Assembly (NCBI RefSeq): GCF_021209385.1
Contig: NZ_JAJOIL010000016.1
Span: 1 to 64,000, forward strand
Reading direction: 5' to 3'
DNA from: Seleniivibrio sp.
GTDB taxonomy: Bacteria; Chrysiogenota; Deferribacteres; Deferribacterales; Geovibrionaceae
Length of the DNA stretch: 64,000 nucleotides
Shown: in pieces, positions 34,417 to 42,485 of the stretch
Position numbering within the stretch: the stretch's first letter is position 1
Layout of the letters: the number at the start of each line of letters is the position of its first letter
Position numbers and translations under genes: made by a program
The notes under the pieces: model-generated
The model's input: only the letters and a program-made list of their open reading frames with translations
What the model was told of the DNA's origin: nothing
Database searches by the model: none

Positions 34417-35300
34417 AGAAAGTACTCATAACAGGAGCCACAGGCTTCGTCGGCAACGCGGTCATAGAATCGCTGAACAGACACGGATACGTCCCCTATG
34501 CACTTGTTCGCAGAGGCAGTGAAAAAAAACTGAAATATCCCGCAGTGGAACTTTATGGAGACGTACTCGACCATGTCAGCCTCACAAAAGCTATGCAAGG
34601 CATGGACGCCGTCATCCATCTCGTTGGGATAATCCGCGAATTTCCGCGGAAATGGATAACCTTTGAAAACATGCACACCCGCGCCTCTGAAAACGTTGCG
34701 TCCGCGGCAGCAGAGTGCGGAGTCAAACGCTTCATACACATGTCCGCCAACGGCACCAGAGAAAATGCCGTGAGCATGTACCACATAACCAAATGCCGCG
34801 GGGAAAACGCCGTAATGACCAAAGGGCTGGACTATACCATCTTCCGTCCGTCGCTCATATACGGTCCGCAGGACACTTTCATAAACATGCTGGCTGACTA
34901 TATGAAAAAGACACCTGTTTTCAGCTATTTCGGCGACGGTTCATACCCCATGCAGCCCATATACGTTCAGGACGTGGCGGACTGCTTCGTTAAAGCTATC
35001 GAAACGCCTGAGACCATAGGGCAGACTTATAGCCTTTGCGGATCTGACGTCGTGACATATAAGGGACTTTTGAAGATGATAAGCCGCGTACTGGGCAAAA
35101 ACCACCTTCTGCTCCCCGTGCCGGAGGTATTCATTAAAGCGGCAATAGGGATGCTCGGAAAAACCGACTGGTTCCCCATAACAAAGGATCAGTTCATCAT
35201 GCTGACTGAGGGCAACGTCTGTTCAGACGACAGCGTATTCAAAATTCTCGGCGTGGAAAGACACAGACTGGAAGAAACAGTCAGGGGCTATCTTAAATAA
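34413..35300 (+). CDS. NAD(P)-binding epimerase-like protein (complex I 39-kDa/NDUFA9-like SDR)
   Basis: 295 residues. The Rossmann motif GATGFVGNAVIESL is at the N-terminus, followed by GDVLDHVSLTKAMQGMDAVIHLVGI, typical of atypical extended SDRs of the NDUFA9 type (TGxxGxxG). The YxxxK pair is replaced by YHITKCRGE, so it may be a non-catalytic or unusual reductase. The gene overlaps radC by 4 bp. No complex I genes are adjacent. Confidence 0.78.
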   Translation: MKKVLITGATGFVGNAVIESLNRHGYVPYALVRRGSEKKLKYPAVELYGDVLDHVSLTKAMQGMDAVIHLVGIIREFPRKWITFENMHTRASENVASAAAECGVKRFIHMSANGTRENAVSMYHITKCRGENAVMTKGLDYTIFRPSLIYGPQDTFINMLADYMKKTPVFSYFGDGSYPMQPIYVQDVADCFVKAIETPETIGQTYSLCGSDVVTYKGLLKMISRVLGKNHLLLPVPEVFIKAAIGMLGKTDWFPITKDQFIMLTEGNVCSDDSVFKILGVERHRLEETVRGYLK

Positions 35301-35400
35301 TATTGCATTTATGTAACCGTCCGGAAAAAAATTGCATATCTTTATAACTTATGATAGAGCATACATGCACAAATAAAACAACTAACCAAGAGGATTAATG

Positions 35401-35814
35401 ATGGAAAGAACATTCGCGATCATCAAACCCGACGCAACTGCAAAAGGCAACGCAGGCGCTATCATCAGCAGAATTGAAAAAGAGGGCTTCAAAATAGTAG
35501 GTCTGAAAAAAATGCACATGACAAAAGCTGAAGCTGAAGGCTTCTACGCTGTTCACGCTGCACGTCCCTTCTTCAACGACCTTACAAACTTTATGTGCAG
35601 CGCCCCCTGCATAGTAATGGTTCTTGAAAAAGACAACGCGATCAAAGGCTGGCGTGACCTTATGGGTGCAACTAACCCCAAAGACGCAGCAGAAGGCACA
35701 CTGAGAAAAGAGTTCGGCGAAAGCATCGACAACAACGCAACTCACGGTTCCGACGCTCCCGAAACAGCTGCACAGGAGATAGCTTACTTCTTCTCTCAGC
35801 TTGAACTTGTTTAA
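35401..35814 (+). CDS. ndk: nucleoside diphosphate kinase
   Basis: 137 residues; two ATGs in a row at 35398 and 35401, with AGAGGA just upstream. The phospho-acceptor His is in [10 protein letters not shown], and the N-terminus [11 protein letters not shown] is diagnostic. It transfers gamma-phosphate between nucleoside tri- and diphosphates to balance NTP pools. Separated by about 100 bp from the epimerase gene and closed by an intrinsic terminator, so probably its own transcript. Confidence 0.96.
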   Translation: MERTFAIIKPDATAKGNAGAIISRIEKEGFKIVGLKKMHMTKAEAEGFYAVHAARPFFNDLTNFMCSAPCIVMVLEKDNAIKGWRDLMGATNPKDAAEGTLRKEFGESIDNNATHGSDAPETAAQEIAYFFSQLELV

Positions 35815-35836
35815 TTTTTTCAAAACGAAATAATCT

Positions 35837-35866
35837 GAAAAGGGGGCTTTATGCCCCCTGTTTTTT
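35837..35866 (+). terminator. intrinsic terminator after ndk
   Basis: AGGGGGC (35841-35847), loop TTTAT, GCCCCCT (35853-35859) then GTTTTTT. The T-run ends 18 bp before the thrC ATG, whose ribosome-binding site GGAAGAGG follows directly, so this hairpin also sits in the thrC leader. Confidence 0.85.
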
Positions 35867-35883
35867 CACCGGAAGAGGCAAAG

Positions 35884-37260
35884 ATGAAATATATCAGCAC
35901 AAGAGGAAAAACTGAACCGGTCGGTTTCAAAGATGCCGTCATGATGGGACTTGCGGAGGACGGAGGACTACTTCTCCCCGAAAAGATTCCCGCACTTACC
36001 AAAGACGAACTGAAAGCTATGTCAAAAATGACATACCCTGAGCTTGCGTTCGCAGTACTCAGCAAATTTGCGGACGACATCCCTGCAAACGACCTTAAAG
36101 AGCTGATAAACAAGAGCTACGCTTCTTTCGATACACCGGAAGTGGCACCCGTTATAAAGAAAGGTGAACTGTTCGTTCAGGAACTTTTCCACGGTCCCAC
36201 CTTCGCGTTCAAAGACGTTGCGCTCCAGCTTCTCGGCAATCTGTTTGAATATATTCTGAAAGAACGCGGAGAAAAGCTGAACATTATCGGCGCAACCAGC
36301 GGCGACACAGGCTCAGCTGCAATCTACGGCGTGCGCGGAAAGGATAATATCAATATATTCATCCTCCACCCCGAAGGCAGGGTCAGCCGTGTTCAGAAAA
36401 TGCAAATGACCTCCGTCACCGATAAAAACGTTTTCAACGTCGCCATAAACGGCACGTTCGACGACTGTCAGGACATAGTGAAAGCTATCTTCGCAGACGT
36501 TGAATTCAAAAAACAGAACAAGCTCGGCGCGGTGAACTCAATAAACTGGGCAAGGGTTCTGGCACAGGTTGTCTACTACTTTTACGGATATTTCCGCGCG
36601 CAGGAACAGGGAGCTGAAAAGATACGCTTCGTTGTCCCCACTGGCAACTTCGGCAACATTTTTGCCGGATACTTTGCCATGCGCATGGGTCTGAACATCG
36701 ACAAGCTGATACTCGCCACCAACGCAAACAACATCCTGTCACGCTTTATAAACGACGGCGACTACAGCACAAAAGAAGTTGTCATCACACACAGCCCCAG
36801 CATGGACATTCAGATAGCGTCCAACTTTGAGCGTTACCTCTATTTCCTTTACGGAGAAAATCCGGCAAAGGTTGTGGAGAAAATGGCTGAACTGAAAACT
36901 ACAGGAAAAATCACCTTCACCGACAAAGAAATAAAAGACACTCAGAAACTGTTCGGCACTTTCAGCGCGTCAAACATCCTGACCGAAACTGTAATTCAGT
37001 ATTTCTACAATACGTTCAAATATATCCTCGACCCACACACAGCATGCGGAGTGGGCGCGGCGCTGGAATTCCACGATGCGGACTATATCTGCCTTTCAAC
37101 TGCGCATCCGGCAAAATTTCCGGAAGTTGCGGAAAAAGCGGCAGGCGTAAAACCCGCTGTTCCGTCGGGAATATCCCAGCTTGAGGATCTGCCGAAGAAA
37201 TGTATTCTGATGGACAACGACATAGATAAGGTTAAGAAATATCTTGCGGATAATATCTAA
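35884..37260 (+). CDS. thrC: threonine synthase
   Basis: 458 residues from ATG 35884 (site GGAAGAGG). Features: YISTRGKTEPVGFKDAVMMG at the N-terminus, PLP-binding Lys in GPTFAFKDVALQLLG, and ATSGDTGSAAIYG phosphate-binding loop. Converts O-phosphohomoserine to threonine. Length fits the long, plant/fungal-like thrC subfamily found in many Gram-negative bacteria. Its 3' end overlaps the queA start by 17 bp. Confidence 0.93.
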   Translation: MKYISTRGKTEPVGFKDAVMMGLAEDGGLLLPEKIPALTKDELKAMSKMTYPELAFAVLSKFADDIPANDLKELINKSYASFDTPEVAPVIKKGELFVQELFHGPTFAFKDVALQLLGNLFEYILKERGEKLNIIGATSGDTGSAAIYGVRGKDNINIFILHPEGRVSRVQKMQMTSVTDKNVFNVAINGTFDDCQDIVKAIFADVEFKKQNKLGAVNSINWARVLAQVVYYFYGYFRAQEQGAEKIRFVVPTGNFGNIFAGYFAMRMGLNIDKLILATNANNILSRFINDGDYSTKEVVITHSPSMDIQIASNFERYLYFLYGENPAKVVEKMAELKTTGKITFTDKEIKDTQKLFGTFSASNILTETVIQYFYNTFKYILDPHTACGVGAALEFHDADYICLSTAHPAKFPEVAEKAAGVKPAVPSGISQLEDLPKKCILMDNDIDKVKKYLADNI

Positions 37261-38272
37261 TAAGACACCGATAAGCGATTACGATTTCAACCTGCCGGAA
37301 GAGCTCATCGCTCAGAATCCTGCCGAGACCCGCGGTAAATCGAGACTGATGAACATCAGCCGTGCGAACGGAACAATATCAGACCGCGTGTTCACTGATA
37401 TCACTGATATGATAGACGACAACTGCTTTCTGGTGGTGAACTCCACACGCGTCATGAAGGCACGCCTTTATGCTAAAAAGCCCACAGGCGGACTGGTTGA
37501 GCTTCTGGTTCTGGAAAAACTGGATAATGAACACTGTATGTGCCTGACCAAAGGCAACGTTAAACAGGGAACAGAACTGAATTTTCCAAATGCTTCCGCT
37601 GTCATAGAAGAGATGCGGGAGGACGGAACACGTCTTGTGCGTTTCAGCGCCGACCCGTCGGAAATAATGCACAGATTCGGGCATATCCCCCTTCCTCCTT
37701 ATATCCACAGAGAGGACACCGAAACCGACGCGAACAGATACCAGACGGTCTATTCTGCGGACGAGGCGTCCGTTGCCGCACCCACTGCCGGGTTGCATTT
37801 TACCGATGAGATACTCGACAAACTGAGAGAGAAAGGGGTTAAGATACTTGAGCTGACCCTTAATATAGGAATCGGGACTTTCAGACCCGTTAAAGCGGAC
37901 TATCTGGAAGACCACGACATGCACTGGGAGAAATACTATATTTCGCCGGAAACGGCAAAAGAGATAAACCATCTGCGGGCAAACGGAAAACAGCTTGTAG
38001 CTGTGGGAACCACAGCGGTTCGGGCGCTGGAATCAGCATACGATGAGGGCAACATAAAGGCTGGCTACGGAGAGACGAATCTTTTCATCAAGCCCGGCTA
38101 TAAGTTTAAGGTCATCGACCGCATGATAACCAATTTCCACCTGCCGAAATCAACTCTACTGGTGCTGGTGAGCATGTTTGCAGGATACGGACTGACAATG
38201 AACGCATACAAACACGCCGTTAAAAAGAAATATAAATTTTTCAGCTACGGCGATGCGATGTATATAGAATAA
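37244..38272 (+). CDS. queA: S-adenosylmethionine:tRNA ribosyltransferase-isomerase
   Basis: 342 residues. No ATG precedes the conserved start (SDYDFNLPEELIAQNPAETR); the start is the TTG at 37244, 17 bp inside thrC, implying translational coupling. Conserved motifs include RVMKARLYAKK, APTAGLHFTDEIL and THxPKSTLL (here NFHLPKSTLL). It transfers ribose from SAM to make epoxyqueuosine in tRNA. Followed by tgt, yajC and secDF, the common order. The final codons recur 120 bp downstream as an extra copy. Confidence 0.92.
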   Translation: MRIISNKTPISDYDFNLPEELIAQNPAETRGKSRLMNISRANGTISDRVFTDITDMIDDNCFLVVNSTRVMKARLYAKKPTGGLVELLVLEKLDNEHCMCLTKGNVKQGTELNFPNASAVIEEMREDGTRLVRFSADPSEIMHRFGHIPLPPYIHREDTETDANRYQTVYSADEASVAAPTAGLHFTDEILDKLREKGVKILELTLNIGIGTFRPVKADYLEDHDMHWEKYYISPETAKEINHLRANGKQLVAVGTTAVRALESAYDEGNIKAGYGETNLFIKPGYKFKVIDRMITNFHLPKSTLLVLVSMFAGYGLTMNAYKHAVKKKYKFFSYGDAMYIE

Positions 38273-38371
38273 GGTTTCAGGATGAAACCCGCTTGCGAAA
38301 GCAAGACAAGGCTTTGCTTTGGCTTGCGTTGGCAAAATTTTCCCAAGGATGGGCAAAATTTTGTAGTTATT
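38273..38371 (-). repeat. multi-hairpin structured repeat, copy C (inverted) between queA stop and a second queA tail
   Basis: On the minus strand the order is: hairpin 1 CAAAATTTTGCCCA-TCC-TTGGGaAAATTTTG (38333-38363); CCAACGCAA; a CTTGC-TTTC-GCAAG hairpin (38292-38305); hairpin 3 GGTTTCA-TCC-TGAAACC (38273-38289). This is the same order as in copies A and B: long hairpin, CAACGC, middle hairpins, TCC-loop hairpin. The middle segment differs in sequence from the other copies. It is about 40 bp shorter than B1. Confidence 0.55.
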
Positions 38372-38392
38372 GACGCGATGTATATAGAGTAA
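38372..38392 (+). pseudogene. second, non-coding copy of the queA 3' end
   Basis: The 21 bases read GACGCGATGTATATAGAGTAA, compared with GATGCGATGTATATAGAATAA at the true queA end (38252-38272). Both encode D-A-M-Y-I-E-stop and the two differences are in third codon positions. Similarity continues a little upstream (AGTTAT versus AGCTAC), with a short gap that would break the frame. This looks like the end of a divergent queA allele, not a random repeat. Confidence 0.5.
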
Positions 38393-38400
38393 TTGGATCT

Positions 38401-38493
38401 TCTCTCCCCCTTAGAAAAAGGGGGATTAAGGGGGATTTACATTAAGTAGAATGAAATCCACCCCAGCCCTCCTTTATCAAAGGAGGGAGAAAA
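38401..38493 (+). repeat. dispersed CCCCCTT/AAGGGGG palindromic repeat, copy 2 (modules swapped)
   Basis: TCTCTCCCCCTTAGAAAAAG and GGGGATTAAGGGGGATTTACATT come first, then AAATCCACCCCAGCCC and TCCTTTATCAAAGGAGGGAG. The same modules at 317-398 are in the opposite order. The repeat ends about 15 bp before the tgt ATG. Confidence 0.6.
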
Positions 38494-38498
38494 TATAA

Positions 38499-39617
<1,119 letters not shown>

Positions 39618-39938
39618 ATGTTCAATAGTATCGCATATGCAGCAGACGGAGCCACCGCACAGGGCAGCCCTTTCGCGCCTCTTCTTATGATGGTCGTGAT
39701 ATTCGGTATATTCTACTTCCTGCTTATCAGACCTCAGCAGAAAAAACAGAAAGAGCATTTGAACATGCTGAACGCCATCAAAGCCGGCGATGAACTCATC
39801 ACCGGAGGCGGTATCTATTGCAAAGTAACTAAAGTTCTCGACAACAATACTTTTCTGGTTGAGATTGCAGACGGTGTCACCGTTAAGCTCACCAAAAACG
39901 GCATCGCACAGAAAGTCACCGAACAGGAGAAAAAATAA
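39618..39938 (+). CDS. yajC: preprotein translocase subunit YajC
   Basis: 106 residues. One N-terminal membrane helix (PLLMMVVIFGIFYFLLIRPQ) then KKQKEHLNMLNAIKAGDELITGGGIYCKVTKV, the YajC signature. It joins SecDF. Starts 1 bp after the tgt stop and is 2 bp from secD, so tgt-yajC-secD-secF are one transcript. Confidence 0.92.
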   Translation: MFNSIAYAADGATAQGSPFAPLLMMVVIFGIFYFLLIRPQQKKQKEHLNMLNAIKAGDELITGGGIYCKVTKVLDNNTFLVEIADGVTVKLTKNGIAQKVTEQEKK

Positions 39939-39940
39939 AC

Positions 39941-41485
39941 ATGAACCTGAAAGTCCGCTGGGCAGTAATTTTAATTGTTCTCGCCTGGTCGCTCTATTCA
40001 ATGTTTCCGCTTAAGGACAAGATCAATCTCGGTCTCGACCTTCAGGGCGGTATGCACGTTGTACTCGGTGTCGACACAGACAAAGCTGTCGAAGGAAAAA
40101 TCGACAACACCGTTGTACAGCTCAGAAAAGAGCTTGCAGCCGAAAAAATAAACTTTAATTATGTACAGAAAGCCAGCGGGGGAAAGATAAACATCTCACT
40201 TAAAACCCCCGAAGACTTTAACAAGGCAAAAGACGTCATAGCCAAGAACTATAACACTCTTCAGGACGTCAGCATCTCCGAAGAGAACACACTCTCCTTT
40301 ATCCTTGACCCAAAAGCGGTCAAAGATATCAAGGAATCAGCTATCGACCAATCCCTTGAGGTTGTCCGAAACAGGGTTGACCAGTTCGGTGTTGCCGAAC
40401 CCATCATCCAGAGACAGGGAACCAATCAGGTGGTCGTACAGCTCCCCGGTATCACAGACCCAGAGCGCGCAATCAACCTTATCGGTAAAACTGCGCAGCT
40501 CACTTTCCACATGGTTGACGATACCGTCTCCGAAGCGGAAGCAACAAGCGGCAACATACCGTTTGACGATATTATCCTCTACCAGAAACACACAGACAAA
40601 GCCTCAGGCGCTGTCAGCAAGATACCTTTTGTTCTGAAACGGGACGTGGTTCTCACAGGGGACTATCTTACAGACGCACAGGTGAGCTTCTCAAACACAT
40701 ATAACCAGCCCATAGTTGAGTTCAAGCTTGATGCGGCAGGAAGCAAACTCTTTGAAGAACTTACCGGAGAGAACATAGGAAAACGCATGGCGATAGTTCT
40801 TGACGACAACGTGTACAGCGCGCCCGTCATCAAGTCAAAAATCCCCGGCGGTTCCGCATATATCGACGGTATGTCAAACATGCAGGAAGCGAAAGACCTC
40901 GCGATAGTTCTTCGCGCCGGCTCTCTGCCCGCTCCTGTTAAGATCGAAGAGAACAGAACCGTCGGTCCCTCACTCGGTCAGGACTCCATCAACGCAGGCG
41001 TTAAGGCATCAGCCATCGGCTTCGTTCTCATCGTTGTGTTTATGGGCGTCTACTACAGATGGTCAGGCTGGGTTGCGAACCTCGCACTGTTCACAAACTT
41101 TGTGATCATCCTCGGAGTCATGGCGCAGTTCGGCGCAACGCTCACCCTTCCCGGTATAGCAGGTATCATCCTCACCGTGGGTATGGCTGTTGACGCGAAC
41201 GTGCTTATCTTCGAGCGTGTGCGTGAAGAGCTGAGGCTGGGCAGAACCCCGCTGAACGCTCTGGAATACGGTTACGAAAAAGCGTTTTCAACAATTATGG
41301 ATGCGAACATCACAACGATCATCGCTGCGGTTGTTCTGTTCCAGTTCGGCACAGGTCCCATCAAGGGCTTCGCCATAACGCTTTCAATCGGTATCGTGGC
41401 ATCCCTTTTCACGGCTATCTTCGTTACTAAGGCGGTCTTCTGGACTTTCCTCGGCAAAAAAGATGTCAAATCACTGAGCATATAG
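39941..41485 (+). CDS. secD: protein translocase subunit SecD
   Basis: 514 residues. DLGLDLQGGMHVVL-type motif (NLGLDLQGGMHVVLGVD), periplasmic P1 domain, DNVYSAPVIKSKIPGG, and the C-terminal helices with VGMAVDANVLIFERVREEL. SecD with SecF uses the proton gradient to pull secreted proteins out of the translocon. Full length. The gap to secF is 16 bp. Confidence 0.95.
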   Translation: MNLKVRWAVILIVLAWSLYSMFPLKDKINLGLDLQGGMHVVLGVDTDKAVEGKIDNTVVQLRKELAAEKINFNYVQKASGGKINISLKTPEDFNKAKDVIAKNYNTLQDVSISEENTLSFILDPKAVKDIKESAIDQSLEVVRNRVDQFGVAEPIIQRQGTNQVVVQLPGITDPERAINLIGKTAQLTFHMVDDTVSEAEATSGNIPFDDIILYQKHTDKASGAVSKIPFVLKRDVVLTGDYLTDAQVSFSNTYNQPIVEFKLDAAGSKLFEELTGENIGKRMAIVLDDNVYSAPVIKSKIPGGSAYIDGMSNMQEAKDLAIVLRAGSLPAPVKIEENRTVGPSLGQDSINAGVKASAIGFVLIVVFMGVYYRWSGWVANLALFTNFVIILGVMAQFGATLTLPGIAGIILTVGMAVDANVLIFERVREELRLGRTPLNALEYGYEKAFSTIMDANITTIIAAVVLFQFGTGPIKGFAITLSIGIVASLFTAIFVTKAVFWTFLGKKDVKSLSI

Positions 41486-41501
41486 CCGGAGGGAGCAAGA
41501 C

Positions 41502-42395
41502 ATGTTTCAATTGATAAAACAAGGAACAAAAATAGATTTCATGGGCAAAGCGTATTATTTCTTTGCCTTTTCCGGACTGCTCATTGCCATCAGCATTGCG
41601 CTCATGGTGACAAAGGGATTCAACTACGGAATCGACTTTGCGGGCGGTTCAATCATTCAGGTCAAGTTTGAAAAAGCACCCGATCTGAACTCTATCCGAT
41701 CTGTTGTGGATGAACTGAAACTCGGTGAAACCATAATCCAGAACTTCGGAACCGACGAAGAGGTTCTTATCCGCGTTGTAAAAAACGACAAAGACCTTAA
41801 AAACGTATCCGATTCCATTCAGCTGGGACTGAAAGAGAAGATGAAAGACAACAAGTTCGAGGTTGAAAGGGTTGAACAGGTTGGTCCGCAGGTCGGTAAG
41901 GAACTGAAAAAGATGGCTATTTACGCCGTTCTTTACTCTCTGATAGGTATCCTTATCTATGTTGCTTTCAGATTCCAGATAATATTCTCTGTGGCGGCGG
42001 TTGTTGCGCTGTTCCACGACGTTATAATCACCATGGGCTTTTTCAGCCTTATGGGAAAAGAGATATCCATCTCTGTGGTTGCGGCGATTCTTACTCTTGT
42101 GGGTTACTCGCTTAACGACACAATCGTCGTTTTTGACCGTATAAGGGAAACGATGCACGAGGACAAAGAGGGCAAAATATCTCTGAGGGATCTTATGAAC
42201 CTCAGCATAAACGAAACACTCAGCCGTACGATAATTACATCTTTCCTGACACTGCTTACAGTTATAGCGCTGTATTTCTTCGGCGGAGAGGTGATAAACG
42301 GCTTCGCGTTCACACTGCTCATCGGTATCATAATAGGTACCTACTCTTCAATAGCGGTCGCAAGCGCACTGGTTTATACAGTCAAAAAGAAATAA
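41502..42395 (+). CDS. secF: protein translocase subunit SecF
   Basis: 297 residues. FNYGIDFAGGSIIQVKF near the N-terminus, then six helices and VGYSLNDTIVVFDRIRE, the SecF version of the SecD motif. It completes the SecDF-YajC complex. GGAGGGAGC is the ribosome-binding site. An intrinsic terminator follows at 42403-42440. Confidence 0.95.
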   Translation: MFQLIKQGTKIDFMGKAYYFFAFSGLLIAISIALMVTKGFNYGIDFAGGSIIQVKFEKAPDLNSIRSVVDELKLGETIIQNFGTDEEVLIRVVKNDKDLKNVSDSIQLGLKEKMKDNKFEVERVEQVGPQVGKELKKMAIYAVLYSLIGILIYVAFRFQIIFSVAAVVALFHDVIITMGFFSLMGKEISISVVAAILTLVGYSLNDTIVVFDRIRETMHEDKEGKISLRDLMNLSINETLSRTIITSFLTLLTVIALYFFGGEVINGFAFTLLIGIIIGTYSSIAVASALVYTVKKK

Positions 42396-42402
42396 CTCCT
42401 TC

Positions 42403-42440
42403 AGCGGCGTGCCTGTCTAAAACACGCCGCTCTCTTTTTT
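42403..42440 (+). terminator. intrinsic terminator after secF
   Basis: AGCGGCGTG (42403-42411), 11-nt loop, CACGCCGCT (42423-42431), followed by CTCTTTTTT. A 9-bp GC-rich stem ends the queA-tgt-yajC-secDF run and insulates the kinase gene that starts at 42486. Confidence 0.88.
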
Positions 42441-42485
42441 ATCAACTTTCGTTTGAATGTCAACTTCCGCGGGTTATACTTCACT

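Noticed and set aside
38255-38392. Target-site duplication of a transposon at the queA end
   Set aside because: The duplicated 18-21 bp differ at two silent sites, and similarity extends upstream with a gap, so a fresh target duplication is unlikely; no transposase or terminal inverted repeats of a known IS are seen.
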